64,000 nucleotides of DNA from Lepeophtheirus salmonis (taxonomy: Eukaryota > Arthropoda > Copepoda > Siphonostomatoida > Caligidae). The position numbers and the translations under genes were made by a program. The stretch lies in NCBI RefSeq assembly GCF_016086655.4, contig NC_052134.2, positions 9,920,001 through 9,984,000 of the forward strand. Direction: 5' to 3'. The notes beneath the pieces were generated by a model. That model was not told the origin of the DNA, searched no databases, and was given only the letters and a program-made list of their open reading frames with translations. Positions 12,892-24,373 of this stretch are shown here, piece by piece. The stretch's first letter is position 1. Each line of letters opens with the position of its first letter.

Positions 12892-13982
12892 CAGAGTAAG
12901 CAGCAAACGTGGACTCGAAAGATGCTTTTCAAAGTACTTCAATTAATTTTATATTTCAATAATAGGCAAAAAAAAATAATGATAACAAACATGTAGAAAA
13001 GGCTTTCACAAAACTTTTTCACTCAATATGTCCATCTTCATTATCAATCACAGGCTTTACATATCGCCTGAAAGCCATGCAGAAGTTGATAAAAAACTCC
13101 TCTAACAAGATGTCCCATGCAGATACTATGGAAAACATCAGTATTTGAGTGTGAGGTCCTGTTGGTTTCCCTCTCCAATATGCCCCTTATAGAAAAGTTC
13201 AGTGGGTTCCAATCTGGTGAGGTTGGAGGCCATATCTCTTTGGACTATAAGCGAGCCATGTTATCCCCGTAGAACTTTTGGCTCTTGGTCGACGGGTGAG
13301 AGGGGGCAACGTCCTGATTCTATACGTAGTTACCCTTCGTGTAGTTGGTATTCAGTCATGGCAAGATGGTGTACCTAAGTACCTTATAGTAGGCTACTGG
13401 CTGATTTTCTGTCCAGCCTTGAAAAAATACGGAGACATCTTCCTTCCATTAGAGACCACAACACCGCGGACCATTGTTTTGGCCAAATATTTGGTTGGTA
13501 AATCCCTAAGCCCTCTTCTTTTGTTTCTGCAAGCCAGCAGTCGTTCTGGCAGTTGTAGAATTGATCTTCCTGTTCGAGAACATTTTCACAATTCACCCAT
13601 TTGCTTTAATCCATGTAAGGATTTTTTGCACCTCTTGAGCCTTCTAGGTTTCATGCCCTCTGTCAAAAGGTGGTGTGGGGTCATTGTAAAAGAAACTAAT
13701 CCCATGTTGTGCTCTTTAGCCCTCTTGATGGTCTTAAGAGCCACATAGAAGTCGTTGGCGAGGTAATACATCATCTTGGTGGGATCCTCCGGTATATTCT
13801 TCTCCAAACATAAAAAGAACTTCGTATCCCTCTTCAAATTATGCCCTCCACTTTCTGACATCCTTGAGAGGTTTTCCCCAAAAAAAATGATTTCATCAGA
13901 ATATCTAAAAATAATCACTCAACCTTGTTTAGTAATGAGAAGGGGGGGGGGAATTAACAGTCCACGTTTTGCTGCCCTACCC
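12892..13982 (-). mobile_element. Family A mariner, nearly full length with both termini
   Basis: Both ends are visible and each is flanked by TA (12890-12891 and 13983-13984), the mariner target site. The left terminus begins CAGAGTAAGCAGCAAACGTG. Read inward, the right terminus begins GGGTAGGGCAGCAAAACGTG. The element is 1091 bp, slightly short for a mariner of about 1.3 kb. It encloses a decayed transposase on the minus strand. The transposase N-terminus is shorter than in the copy at 39646, which points to a deletion next to the right terminus. This is the best-preserved member of family A in the window. Confidence 0.85.
13040..13918 (-). pseudogene. Mariner transposase pseudogene (family A)
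   Basis: The transposase cuts and rejoins DNA at the element ends. Read from 13918 down, FGENLSRMSESGGHNLKRD is followed by the second helix-turn-helix region. Then come SFTMTPHHLLTEGMKPRRLK, the linker RCKKSLHGLKQMGEL to about 13586, and NDCWLAETKEE near 13530. The second catalytic block QDVAPSH is at about 13290-13312. PPTSPDWNPLNF is at about 13195-13226, where the expected third aspartate after NPL is asparagine. FSIRGILERET-like sequence follows. The reading frame shifts several times and contains stops, so no active enzyme can be made. Confidence 0.85.
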
Positions 13983-15013
13983 TACATATATATATTTGTA
14001 CCCTAACCACAACTATATTTAAACTTATTATTACATTATGAATCACCAATAAGTGGAGCTAAACTCACACAAAAAACAAAAAAAAAGCACACACAAAAAA
14101 CAGGAAATCCTATTTTTTTTAAACCTGTTCAAACTAATTAATAATTTGGACAGAAATATCAGTCAATGGCGTCCTAGTGGTTGTGAATTTTGTATGACAT
14201 ATTCTAAGCTTTTGGGGTTATAAAATTAATTTTTTTCGATTCGGACCAATATTAAAATATGTAAAATTTTAAACTCATATAAAAACACACCTTAAAAAAT
14301 TTATTCCACCAGACATTTACTATATCCTCTCATTGAAATAACAATGCCAAGTCGTTTCCCTTGATGTTCGAAATAAAAACAAATTATAAATTCATTTGTC
14401 TTCATATACACACTACCCAGATACAAGGCGTTGGATTGTGGGAAATTTTTAGACCAAACTGTCCAGAGAACTCAGTTAGATTTACTGATATAAATACAAA
14501 TTCATTTTTATTCTCCCAATGACAGGAGATTGAACATAAAATTTTTTTCATGAAATGGGATTTATAAAATTAGAACATAAATATATTCCATGGATCGTCA
14601 TAGTAGGTGAGAAAATATTCTTAAGGAACCTAAACGAGATATACTGACCTTTTAACATGCAGGAAGTTGTAATAAAGGTTTTTTTTTTTTAGCATTTATG
14701 GAAAAATTCCATTTGAAAAAAGAAAAAAAAACTTGTTTTATAATTATTCAAATTGAGAAATGAATTTTTAATTCACGGAAGTTTTCTTCTGCAAAAAAGT
14801 GTCATAATTATTTAGTTGTCCCGTTGGAATATTTTTGATTGTAATAGTTTATAATAAATAATCCCAATAGCACCATTTAAATTATTTAATTGTAAATGAA
14901 TTTTGCTAGATAAAAACCGTCCATATATGTTCGAATGAACATTGGAATATTTTTTCAACAATAAAAATATAATTGATTATTTAAATATGCGTTCGGATTT
15001 GCCAAGTATGGTA
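13983..15013. other. AT-rich spacer between family A and family B copies
   Basis: No gene recognised. The region contains long A and T homopolymers, for example around 14081-14120 and 14680-14730. Confidence 0.5.
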
Positions 15014-15829
15014 CGATTGGTGCGATTTGAACACTTTGAACTTTAAACATCAACGAGAAATAATTTATTAATTAAAATAATATGTCAACAAAATAGTACT
15101 ATAAGTGTATGTGTGTCTGATCTCTCTTAATTTATAATGTAGCTGCTCATGGCGTCAATAATGTTTTCCAGGCGGCCGTGGAAGGCTTGCTGCAAATGTA
15201 GTCCTATACTATTTTGTCCCAGTGTTGGATGACAGTGTCTTAAAGCGTATGGGTGCTTGGATTACGACACTGCAGGCTTTCCCAAAGAAATGCGCTTAAA
15301 AGATGTAGTTAAAGGAGTTGACATCAGGCATATAGGGGGCCAAAAATGTCAAAAGAACTCATAAGAATCTTGAACGGAGAAGATGGGTCTCTTTAATTTC
15401 TTGTCAAAAATTGCCTCTCCGCCCTCATAAGGCTCTTTCCAGCCCCTTTTTTGACAGCTCTGTTGTAAAATCTCTTGCATTCCCCTCATGGACTTGAGGG
15501 GATTGGTCTGGGTTATTTTCTTTAAGTCCTACCAGGTCCAGTTTGGCCTTTTTGACAATGTATTTCTTCATCTCTATTGTTTCAAACTTGCTGACGGCGT
15601 ACATAGTTGTCTTGGAGACGTCCAACTGCTCGGAGTGCGCGAATGGAAATTCTTCGATCACGTTATAGTGTCATTTTCTCGACTTCTCCGTAAGCTAGAG
15701 AGCTCAGATTTGTTTTCTTTAGTAATTGTTTATTCTTTAGTATATATAAATACGAATTAATTTCAATCCCTAATCTACTCTCATTCATTATTGAATTAGT
15801 ATGGATTCAGATTTCAATAGATCACCAGG
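15014..15829 (-). mobile_element. Family B mariner, internally deleted, both termini
   Basis: TA flanks the element at 15012-15013 and 15830-15831. The ends are diverged versions of the family B terminus: the left reads CGATTGGTGCGATTTGAACA, and the right reads ATTTCAATAGATCACCAGG. On the minus strand the transposase starts near 15690. It gives IEEFPFAHSEQLDVSKTTMY then AVSKFETIEMKKY, the first helix-turn-helix, and KKAKLDLVGLKENNPDQSP to about 15500. From about 15380 it jumps directly to FDIFGPLY, KACSVV and a C-terminal DYICS block near 15180. The middle of the enzyme, including the first two catalytic aspartates, is absent. At 816 bp it is a non-autonomous derivative. Confidence 0.82.
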
Positions 15830-16514
15830 TACATATATCTTAAAATTTATTACGTTAGTTTTTCTATTTTCCTAGTCACATTTATGCTTTTACATTAGAG
15901 GATAAAAATCAACTTCATCATAAAATTATAACATTACCTATGCTTTAATGCATATACATAGAAACACAACTATATAGAAAAAAAATTATTCCACTTTCAT
16001 GTATACAGTTGAAATATATTTTTTAACTAAGGTAAGAATTTTTTCTAGTTATTTCTTTAGAAACAGTTATTGCTGAGATTATTTATTAAATACATATTTT
16101 ATATTAGCTTGATTTTTCCGTTGTCAATACTCAGATAATAGAAATTGAATAGTAAAAAATATGCTTTGTTGGTATATTCAAAAATACTACGATACTTTAT
16201 ATAATCAAGCTTATCAACTCGAGAATTGAGTACCAAACTGTCAAAACTCAAAGTTTATAAATGTTAGGGTTTTTGCGTTCATGTCATACTAGAAATATCA
16301 TATTCAGTGTTGATATTAAACAACAGAGAAATTCAGAACTAGAAATAAATATGTATCATCCAAGTTATTGTAAAAGTTGGAAAACACAATTATTCCTAAT
16401 GATAGAAAACGAAGTTTCTTACCTTAATTATGTAATGTAAATATTTGAGTTATGACCATTTTTATCTCACCAAATGAGTTTATTTGTCATAATGTTATAT
16501 TAATTTAGCTGCAA

Positions 16515-16645
16515 GAATCAATAAGGTGAAGGAAATAAATACAAATCCCACTCCGTATCAAGCAAAAACATCGATAATAATTACTCCAATGTCGATACCA
16601 AATTCAACAAGGACTTAGATTACAACTATCCAACAAATCATCATT
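16515..16645 (-). repeat. Interspersed repeat family D copy
   Basis: Read on the minus strand, this region aligns by eye with 18360-18490. The order is a GATTTGTTG block, an AGTTGTAATC block, ATCGACATTGGAGTAATT, then GATACGGAGTGGGATTTG and TATTTATTTCCTTC. No coding potential is visible. About 680 bp of unremarkable AT-rich DNA separates it from the family B copy ending at 15829. Confidence 0.65.
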
Positions 16646-16970
16646 ATTACTTTCTTTCTTTCTTTTCATGAGCACAAAAACAAGTGATTAATTTATATTT
16701 AGATATCATCTCCTGCAAAATTAAATAATAATAATAGCTTTAAAAAATTTTAAAAAAAACTTTTTATACATGAAATATCCCATGAGTGTTTGGCTATTTT
16801 TTCTAAATTTCTGAATGTGAACATATGCAAAGTCTTTAAATTTAATATGTTTGGAGCCCTAAGCCTTTATGAAAAAATAAAAAAATTTGATTAAACCAAG
16901 AAATCTTTTTGAATCAGAAAGACGTTTGTTATTTATTTAGTTGTTCTGTAATCGTTACCTCCTTAGAATA

Positions 16971-17520
16971 CCAGCTGGTCAGCTAAAATTTGAAGTCTTT
17001 GAATTTAAAACTTTAACAAGATCTAATATATTAATTAGCAATAGAGTTTGAACAAATTAATTCTTTAAATATATGTATGTTTGAGCTCTTTTAATCCTTA
17101 AGGTAACCCAATATTGCAATGATGGCTTCCAGGCGACGGCGGAAAAATGGGTACCCACTGCAGATGTTTTAATCTGTCATGGCGTCTAAGTACTGGCTAA
17201 CAGTGGTTTCGAAGGCATCGGTATTTGGATGAAGGACACTACTGGCCTTCCTTTTGACATGCAGCCAGAAGGTGTAATCAGGAGGTAGGCTGTAGGGGGG
17301 CCAAAAGTATCAAAAAAAGAGTTCAAAAGACTCATTCAAAAGAGCCGTGCAGCAGAAAAGAAGAGTTTCTTTATTTTTTGGTATCAAAAGTGGTCTCTAC
17401 GCCCTCACAAGGCTCTTTCCATCCGCTTTTTAATAGCATTCAGGACAATCTGGGCTGAATCCCCCAGATCTCTTGGATGAGTCCTCATGGACTTGAAGGG
17501 GAATGGCATGGGCTGTTCTT
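16971..17520 (-). mobile_element. Family B mariner, truncated at its transposase 5' side
   Basis: The left terminus is preserved after a TA at 16969-16970 and reads CCAGCTGGTCAGCTAAAATT, continuing as in the copy at 58995. The C-terminal block on the minus strand includes the match to CSGCxxFRRRLEAI at about 17110-17170. The family's internal junction lies around 17290-17380, where FDTFGPP directly follows an LLFCCTALLNES-like stretch. Alignment with the other family B copies stops at about 17520, within the N-terminal domain. The right terminus is missing. It has the same orientation as the copy 1.1 kb to the left. Confidence 0.78.
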
Positions 17521-18254
17521 AAAATAATAACCGCATCCTGCATTTTTTTCATCAAACCCAGGATTAGAAATAGCTAAAACAATAAATAATCGATATTAAC
17601 ACTAAAAATATTCGAAAAAACAAAGGGAAAAAGCTAATTAAGAATGATGAAAGTAATTTCTGCAGAGAAATGGGTGGGAAAAAAACTTACACGGTATTTT
17701 TCAAATAAAAAAAATTGAGTTATCAATTATTAAAGGAAAGTAAGCAAAAGTTCAACTTCTCATTTGTTTATTTCAAAAATATTCAATTCATATTATCAAT
17801 GAGAATTTAACAAATAAAGTAACGAATGTATAGTAAATAAATCTGATACATCGAACTTTACAAAAAAATTATCTTCTTATATAATATTTGTTCCTATTCA
17901 AATTATATGGGTTAGGAAATATCATAAGGGTTATAATTTACGAGACGCCTGTGTAGTTCACTCACCATATATTTACATTTGTATTAAATTTATCTTTTAA
18001 TATCAATTAAGGATAGGAACAATTTTTTTCAAATATAATTTTGCTTATCCAATTCAACAAAAAAATGTTGACCTAAATTATTATTTTAAAATATATTGCT
18101 TGTATTTGAGTCAACTTTTTCGAAGTCTAACTCAAGTTCAAGTGCACTTGGTTCCAGTTCCACCATGTTCTGAGTCAGTGTTGAAAGCAATTCTAATTCT
18201 AAACTTGAAGACTGCATATTTGAATAAGCAACATGTTTATCTGAAGAATGAAGT
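17521..18254. other. AT-rich DNA, nothing recognised
   Basis: No gene or element signal. The open frame at 18100-18294 (plus) has no family match and runs into repeat family D. Confidence 0.45.
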
Positions 18255-18620
18255 TATTTTCCTCCAGCTGTTTTCATTGTTATTTAACTCCTGATCAATG
18301 AACTTCCTTTCCTACTACTTGCAATCTTATTATAAGCTTGATTTAACGTTCGGGTGTACTCATAAAATATGGAGGGTAACTTTGAGGATTTGTTGCAGAG
18401 TTATAATTGTCATGCTTTGTTGGACTCAGAGTAGAACTGAGGATCGAGATCAGAGTAATTCTTGCCAATGTCCTTGTTTATTTCCTTCTCCCTCCTTGTC
18501 ACAGCTGATTGTAGCATATCTAATCAAATATCATGAAAGCTAATCTGCATTCCTGCAAAAATAAGTATTCAAATAGTCAGGGTTACGATGCTGCTTTTTT
18601 TGCATGCTTAAAGTACACAT
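18255..18620 (+). repeat. Interspersed repeat family D, longest single copy
   Basis: This is the fullest copy of an unclassified dispersed repeat and serves as the local reference. The ordered blocks are: a TTATTTAACTCCTGATCAAT start; GTGTACTCATAAAATATGG; AGGATTTGTTGCAGAGTTAT; GTTGGACTCAGAGTAGAACT; GATCAGAGTAATTCTTGCC; TTATTTCCTTCTCCCTCC; a TCACAGCTGATTGTAG block; and a final ATCATGAAAGCTAATCTGC block. Related pieces occur at 12585, 16515, 27440, 30470, 43190, 51690, 57195, 57783 and 63865. It has no obvious tRNA-like promoter, terminal inverted repeats or protein. The open frame at 18298-18543 lies wholly inside it and is not a gene. Confidence 0.7.
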
Positions 18621-19609
18621 AATTTGTATTACTATAGATAAGCATGGAGTTCTAGATGTATAGAATAATCAGGCTTGTAGCTTAGCATTTTTTTTCTTTA
18701 TTGCCACTTTTGAATGAACGGAGTAAAAAATGACGTCCTCCCTTTTTTTCCTTTTTTTTCAACCAATCAATACTTGTATATTTCCCTCATGTGGGAATAG
18801 AAATTATACATGATTATTCTAGTATATATTATTCTTTTAAATAACTTATATAATTATATAAACTCAAAGGTTTCCTTAAAAATCAAAAATAGTGTTGACA
18901 ATATCCAATTCTTAAGTAAAAAGGCTCCAAATCTACATAAATTTAGCTAAAGATAAAAAATTATATTGAAATATAAATATTTTTTTATTATTAATTCAAA
19001 CTCCTTTTTATGGTGATTTCAATATTAGTAGATAAAAAAACTAACACAAAATTAAAATTGACTCAAAAGCAATATTCTTTGTCATCATCAAACTCTGTAT
19101 TTAAAAGGAAAAATATATTAATACTGAATTTTATTTAAAAAGCTTTACTTATTAATTTTGAAATAAATTAAATCTGTTTTAACTTTTGATTGTTTTTGAG
19201 TTTGTTAATTGATGCTTAAACTGATGATGAAATCTAGTTATGTAACAAATGGTGTTATAAAATTGTATTATTATTGATCAATAGTTTGATTAAGCGAAAT
19301 GCTTGATTGTTGATTTCTTATTTTCTTAAATAATTAATTAATTTCTAGAAATTCGGGTGCTTGCTTGTAATAGAGTATTTTAATGCCCCATTATATAAGA
19401 GCAGATTATGTGTATTTCTACAAAAGTTATGTTTTTCAAAAAGTATATTTGACTTCATTGTATTTAATTTAAAATAGTTATATTAAAGTAACTGATTTCA
19501 CCTAGAAAATACATACAAAGACCATCATGAAATTTACAATTTACATATCTAAATATTTTTTGTTGAAACTTTCAGATCATTTATTAATTATGTAATTCTA
19601 CACTTTTAA
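18621..19609. other. AT-rich DNA, nothing recognised
   Basis: No gene or element signal on either strand. Confidence 0.5.
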
Positions 19610-19831
19610 TTTAATAAATGCTCCTTAAATTTTGAGTTACATCGACTTTTTGTAGCTCAAAATAATTTGTTACAAGTGATACATAAGTACAAGTATAGGC
19701 CTAAAGTTTATGAGGCTAAAGTAGAACTGATGTCTCGTGCCTCCAATTCCTACATAGGTAAATTTTTGGTGAATGTTTTCACTACAATTGATCATTATAT
19801 TATAAAATTATCAAAGAGCAAGATAATGTAA
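19610..19831 (+). mobile_element. Probable piggyBac transposase fragment
   Basis: This 73-codon open frame has no upstream ATG. It contains RLFVAQNNLL, then KYRPKVYEAKVELMSRASNS and YIGKFLV. The order and spacing resemble the DDE_Tnp_1_7 segment VDEQ...RxxxxQYxPxKPxKxGIKxxxLxDAxxxY of piggyBac transposases, where the V(D)EQ and PxKxxxxK positions are most conserved. The catalytic DE pair of VDEQ is replaced here by A. Only about 50 residues match and no termini are visible, so the call rests on pattern recognition alone. A chance match is possible. Confidence 0.42.
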
Positions 19832-21299
19832 CGTGGATAAAGAAATCAAAATGTGAAAACGGTTACTATTTCAGCAACTTCTTGGAAGTAATTCCTACAA
19901 ATGTTTAATTTGTTTTCCAAAAGTCAACCATTGGAAATTAATAACCAAGTACAATCGTCAAAAAGAAAAAGTTTTAAAAAATATATACCACTTTATAATA
20001 ATATTATAAGATTAAACGTTTTTTGAATAATAGTAAACATAAGCATCCTTACAGAAACCTTTAAATGGAGGAAACCATTATTATTTAGTTAAGTCTGTAT
20101 CAAACATTCCTTTAGTTAATCATCCATCAGTATCAAACTTACGTCATAAAGTAATTCATGAATTGTTTAACGTCTATATTATATTCATTCATGTGAGACT
20201 TGAAAGATCACGATACAACTCTTCCACAGTCTTCGTGACAAGTCAGTCCAACAAAAGAGATTCATCCTCATTCCTCAGAAAATACGTATGAGCCAGTAAC
20301 GTGCCTAAAGTACTTAACGAAAAAAGATTGTCCAAAGATATGTGATTTATCAATCTATTCTCCTTATAATATGAGAAATATAAATAGCACAAGATTAAAG
20401 AAAACTTTTTTTTCTTCTCCTAGCTATACAATTAATATCATCAAGTTACAACAGTAAAGTTGAATATAGTGCTCCAGACTGTGACAAAATCTCCTCGAGG
20501 AAAAATTGTGTAGGATGAATCCAACAAAAAGATTCAAATTCGTGAACTATTTAATCAGATGGTTATAGTAAAAGTAAATACGATAGAAAAATAAGAGGCT
20601 ACTCATGACAAAAGGGTCTAAAGAGAAAATAAGTCATCGGCGTAGTAATTTTATAAAAACGTAGTGGCGTGACAAGTCCTGGATATAACAAATAAGTATA
20701 GTATCTGTATATCGAACAACTCAATTTAAATTAATTTAATCGTTTTGGTAAACATAATATAATATGTAAAAAGAAGGAAAGTTTTGATAATTTGTACTAA
20801 GAAAGTATGATTGTTATAGCAATACTGCTTTAATTTAGTTATATGTATGTGCAATGTACAGGATCAACCCTAATTACTGTAACAAAAACTTCAAATTAAA
20901 TTTATATAACTCATAGAAAATTAGAGAAATCATTATTAAAGTTTTTGTGATACATTATTGTTAAATAATCAACAAAGTTTACTCAAAACATTATTTGGTC
21001 ATTTTTCAAATGCGAGAGAAAAGAAAGTAAAGAGATGTATTTTTTTATCCTTTTCTTAAAGTATAGCACGCCACCTAACATTTCTTTAGTGATGCCAAAG
21101 TTTTTTTCTAAAGAGGCTCTATTCATCTTCATAGTTCGGTCAATATAATGTCTAACTTATCCTGTAGGATCTTTTAGATGCAATAAAACAGAATCAATGA
21201 TAGTTTAAGTAACTATCAGCCCTTTCAGTAAAGTGCATCTTGTCTTTGTTTTCTAGGGAGACACAATTAACAGCATTGAGTTCTGGGTACCATCTTGGA
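19832..21299. other. AT-rich DNA, nothing recognised
   Basis: No gene signal. The string GTATGAGCCAGTAACG near 20286 also occurs near 616, the only shared feature I could see. Confidence 0.45.
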
Positions 21300-21690
21300 G
21301 AAAAGTCTCCAGACATGTGCTAATTCATACTTAAGGTATGAGATTTATACTTTTCAACAGGATGGTACTCATTCTCACACTTCTAATATGATGCCAAAGT
21401 GGTATGAGACTCATTTCCAAGCTTTTGTAGCAACAAATTTTAGGTTATATTCAGGCCGAATTTGAATCAGATGGATTTTATAATCTAGTTCATTTTGAAG
21501 GACTGGGGCTTAATGAAGCCTCACCCCTATTTGGATGCACTGAAATCGTCCCTCATTAGATAATGGCTCAACATTCCCATGGAGATTACACGTGACTACT
21601 ATGATTTCATGCCCAACAGTCTCAAAGCTGTAGTTTCTGCCAAGTGGGAACCACATTGACTTTCTTTTCCAGTTATTGATATGATATTTA
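21300..21690 (+). mobile_element. Mariner transposase relic, C-terminal half
   Basis: On the plus strand, frames interrupted by shifts give the second catalytic block as FQQDGTHSHTSNMMPKWYET at about 21354. A degraded linker follows. The C-terminal signature is at 21535-21655, with DALKSSLIR, an MAQHSHGDYT-like helix, and SLKAVVSAKWEPH at the end. The intact family ends ...RLKAVVSAKGGHIE, so the terminus is nearly complete. The SPDLNP block is not readable. It differs from families A, B and G. Terminal repeats were not found. Confidence 0.72.
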
Positions 21691-21876
21691 GTAGTATTCA
21701 TGCAAAGTTTAGTTTTACTTATAGAAATAAAAAAGTTAGATGTGATTATTTATTTTACAGTTTTTAGGGACAACTATGAATGACTTCTACATATTTCATT
21801 TAGTCCACCAAACAAGTACCCAAGTATGTTATTATTTTTTTTACGAAAGAAAGTAAATTATTTACTATTTAATTAT

Positions 21877-21936
21877 AAGGACAAATAAATCTGTCTAAGA
21901 CCAAATAAATAAGTCTAAGGCCAAATAAATCATTAA
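21877..21936. repeat. Three-copy 20-bp tandem repeat
   Basis: Three adjacent 20-bp units of the form AAGRCCAAATAAATNNGTCT, diverged at a few positions. It is a small minisatellite-like array with no sign of function. Confidence 0.8.
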
Positions 21937-23998
21937 GTCCCTAACGACATTAATATTTCTTTTAGTGAAAGCTTTTTTCCTTATGTATATATAAAAGTGT
22001 ATTTCTACAATTTAATAATAAAAAAAGCAGAGCTATATTTGAACAAACATACACGTATTATAAGATAACTTATTTATTTAAGTAAAAAGAAAAGTATTAA
22101 CTAGCACGGTAATTAGTTTTGAATAATTAATTATTCCCAAGTGAAATTATAAGGAGAAAGTCTTTATATATATACGATCAAAGCAAAATTATGTTCCTTA
22201 ATTTAATCATGAATATTTAGATTCTTATAAAAAATCAAATATGAGAGTAGTAGAATTTAATATGATTTAAAAAAACAAAATGTAAATTTTGTTTTATAAA
22301 TGATTGAATATACATATATTAAATAAATCTAATTTTATGATCACATTTTTATTTCGTAAAGTTACTTTTACTTAACAATTTTTTTGCAATCTAGCTTAAT
22401 AATTATTTGATTTTCTCTTTTCAACAGCAGCTCCAAACTATTAACAGATAGTTCTAAATTAAACTATCACAAATATTTTAATTTTCAGTATACTTTGATT
22501 TTTGTTTATATCCTTTGTTCCCAATGCACAATTTTTAAAATTATAAAAATTAGTTAAAAATACGTTAATAGATTAAAAACAAATAAAACAAAAAAAGAAA
22601 TGAACTTGAATTATTAAAAAAATTTCCACTTTATCAATGTTGAAAAAAACCGTTCCCAGGTCATGTTTCATAGAATCATTTAGAAAAGTAATGACGAGTA
22701 AATTCCATAACTTAATATTCTTCATTTTATTTACCATGAGGTATACAGTTAAATGGTCAGTATACTCAATTTAATAACATATGTTTACAAAATGAAGGGA
22801 TGGTCTGTTCCTGATTTATTTTACTTAGAAAAATAAAGAAAATCATCTTCATGGATCAAAATTTCCAAATTTGTGATCGCCAAAGATTAAACTTTAAAAT
22901 TTTATGCATGATCAATTCAGTTTAATAAATATTCAAAAATATTCTTTCAATTAACAAATCTTAAATAATAAATTAAAATATTTATTATTTTAAAAGTGTT
23001 GTTTTTATGATTCAGAAGTATTTACCTTACAACAAACTTGTGTTTGTGTCATAAAATTAGGATTTTATTAGACTTTCAAAGAAAAAGTCATTTGTATTAA
23101 TTTTATGTACATACTAAACATTTTCGCTGGAGCAGAAAAAGATATATAAATAATTAAAATATTTTTATATCTCCAGAAACATGTAACATCGTCTTATGTA
23201 GTTTTTTTCGTATTTCTTTTTTTAAGGGGTAAAATAACATTAAACCCCAGTAGATGATGGAAAAATTATTTGTCTAAAACAAACTATAAGCCACAAAATT
23301 CGAAAATTTTGTTTTATAAAAGTCATTTTGGTAGTTTTTGAGGTAAAATAAATAAAAAAACACGCCATCTCAGTACAAGTTCGAAAAAATTGAAATTTGG
23401 TTGATTGTGTATTTATTAATTGAAGGATTTATCTTTACTTCTTATTTTGTGGTTGTTTATCAAAAATTGTATGTCATTAAACAAAGTTATAACAATTAGT
23501 TATAGTTTATTAAGACGTGTATAAATTTGAATCAGAATAATTGTTCAATAAGAAATCCATACATCACAAGAAAAGTTTTCATTTACAATTTAAAATTGAT
23601 TGACGTTCATTGTAATAATAAGACCTTCTCTACCAAAAACCATGCAGTTCTCTTATGTTTGGGAAACGTTCTTTAGTTGAGTGTTATATTAATAATCAAT
23701 TGTTAAAGCCAAAAAGAATTATCGATGCAGTTATTTTGTAACATGTATACCCTTGCCATTTTTATTTCACATACATTTCCCGAGTCTTATTTATAATTTT
23801 AACATTATTTCACAAATTAATAAATATTATTCACAACTTTTATCATCCTAATCATAGTTTACTATTCGATAAATAGATGATTATTCAATTACTAAATCAG
23901 TGATATCAAATAATTTAAACAATTTTCTTATATGTAGCTTTACTTTTTTAATCATTTTAGATATCTTAGAAATAAGTACTTTCTTATAAAAATTTGTA
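21937..23998. other. AT-rich DNA, nothing recognised
   Basis: No gene, RNA or transposon signal visible; many short A/T runs. Confidence 0.5.
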
Positions 23999-24373
23999 TG
24001 CCATAAGCAGCGAATGTACCATTTCGAAAGAAAAACGATGATATTCAGAAAAAAATTATCATTAGTATATTTATACCGTTTTAAATTGTTCCCTCCACTT
24101 CCGGCTTTCCTCGAAAGGTATTCTCCATCATTCAAAATTTGAAAACCAGGCTCTTAGAGTCCTTCACAATGTCTATAATCCTCCCCATCTCAACTTTAGA
24201 AGATCTGAGATGCGCTGCCTTTTGGCTCACTCGAGATGACGAAATGTTTATTAAATTTTGTTGATGTACAAAGTATGGCTTAACAAAAATATCAAAAATT
24301 AATCACTAAACCTTCCTATATTAGTAAAATAAATAACATTAATTAACAGTACACGTATTTCTGTCCAAACCTG
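23999..24373 (-). mobile_element. Family A mariner deletion derivative, 375 bp
   Basis: Each end is flanked by TA (23997-23998 and 24374-24375). The left terminus reads TGCCATAAGCAGCGAATGTA. Read inward, the right reads CAGGTTTGGACAGAAATACG and then the family A AACGTG/ACTGTTAATT block in diverged form. Minus-strand coding remnants include a SEQKAA-like start near 24230, NDGEYLSRKAGSGGNNLKR at 24070-24135, and then an abrupt join to the left terminus. Everything after the first roughly 60 transposase residues is missing. It is MITE-sized and non-autonomous. Confidence 0.78.

Noticed and set aside
13278..13748. 156-codon plus-strand open frame
   Set aside because: It is antisense to the family A mariner transposase, whose motifs are clear on the minus strand; the plus-strand translation matches nothing.
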